This document shows, piece by piece, positions 37,941-38,087 of a stretch of DNA of 38,087 bases. Positions within the stretch are counted from its first letter, which is position 1; each line of letters starts with the position of its first letter. Origin of the DNA: CAZKXX01 sp964556705 (GTDB taxonomy: Bacteria > Acidobacteriota > Terriglobia > UBA7540); the NCBI GenBank assembly GCA_964556705.1, contig CAZKXX010000029.1, forward strand, positions 1 to 38,087, written 5' to 3'. A program made the position numbers and the translations under genes. Below the pieces are notes generated by a model, which searched no databases, was not told the origin of the DNA, and saw nothing but the letters and a program-made list of their open reading frames with translations.

Positions 37941-38087
37941 ATGGTCATCGGTTCCATCACAAGACTCTTGAGTCGCCAGCAACGCGGCTGGATTCCCAGG
38001 CAGGGCGGGAACGAGGTCTATTTTGACCAGAAGGGACTGGACAGCGTTGAATTCTCTGCGTTGTTTGTGGGGCAACCAGTTCAATTC
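37941..38087 (+). CDS. Cold-shock-domain-like protein, N-terminal part (cut by window edge)
   Basis: Forty-nine codons are visible from the ATG at 37941, which follows CAAGGAGC at ideal spacing. The sequence reads GSITRLLSRQQRGWIP, then EVYFDQKGLDSVEFSALFVGQPVQF, which fits the pattern of cold-shock OB-fold proteins (GxITRLxxxxGxGFI, VFFHxSxL, GQxVxF), though the RNP-1 core is altered: GWIP replaces the usual GFGFI and YFD replaces FFH. The remainder lies outside the window, so a longer multidomain protein is possible. Confidence 0.7.
   Translation, partial: MVIGSITRLLSRQQRGWIPRQGGNEVYFDQKGLDSVEFSALFVGQPVQF

Overview
The window is a gene-dense, GC-rich (roughly 60-65% by eye) bacterial chromosome segment. 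It carries only core metabolism and information-processing genes. I see no phage, insertion sequence, CRISPR array or plasmid genes. Gene order and protein character (exported TPR protein, zinc-type L32, CTC-type L25, eukaryote-like HisA, a fab cluster followed by etf genes) suggest an uncultured soil-type bacterium, most plausibly an acidobacterium. This is an inference from general familiarity, not from a search. GTG and TTG starts are common.

Layout. 1-975 (minus): a promoter, tRNA-Thr(TGT), tRNA-Tyr(GTA), tRNA-Gly(TCC), tRNA-Thr(GGT) and the first 18 codons of tuf, the same order as the E. coli thrU-tyrU-glyT-thrT-tufB operon. 1066-10335: envelope and housekeeping genes on both strands (M23 peptidase, metallo-beta-lactamase-fold enzyme, thiL, class A PBP, glgC, sppA). 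10573-20224 (plus): TPR protein, ispE, tRNA-Gln, prs, rplY, pth, rpsF, rpsR, rplI, dnaB, alr. 20279-27572 (minus): a histidine operon read hisL-hisI-hisG-hisD-hisC-hisB-hisH-hisF-hisA, controlled by a promoter, a leader peptide with seven His codons and a transcription attenuator. 27767-36555 (plus): yceD-rpmF-plsX-fabH-fabD-fabG-acpP-fabF, then etfB, a small ABM-like gene and etfA. 36681-38087: a minus-strand predicted lipoprotein, an ArsR-type regulator with repeated operator-like sites, and the start of a cold-shock-domain gene.

The most unusual signal runs across all these regions: a family of short elements made of imperfect tandem 7-mers (one locus uses 8-mers), usually as two inverted arms that would fold into a hairpin. 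The heptad itself differs between loci (GGAAACT, AGTGACA, TTCTGAA, GTTGGTT, GGATGAA types), but the architecture is the same. I count about fourteen loci. They lie between tRNAs, between his genes and between fab and etf genes. They supply the last codons and/or stop codons of hisH, ispE and sppA, and one is inserted in frame inside hisF, adding about 31 residues right after the catalytic Asp130 strand. The second notable signal is the his attenuator. The third is a helically phased set of DnaA-box-like 9-mers plus a perfect dyad at the dnaB promoter.
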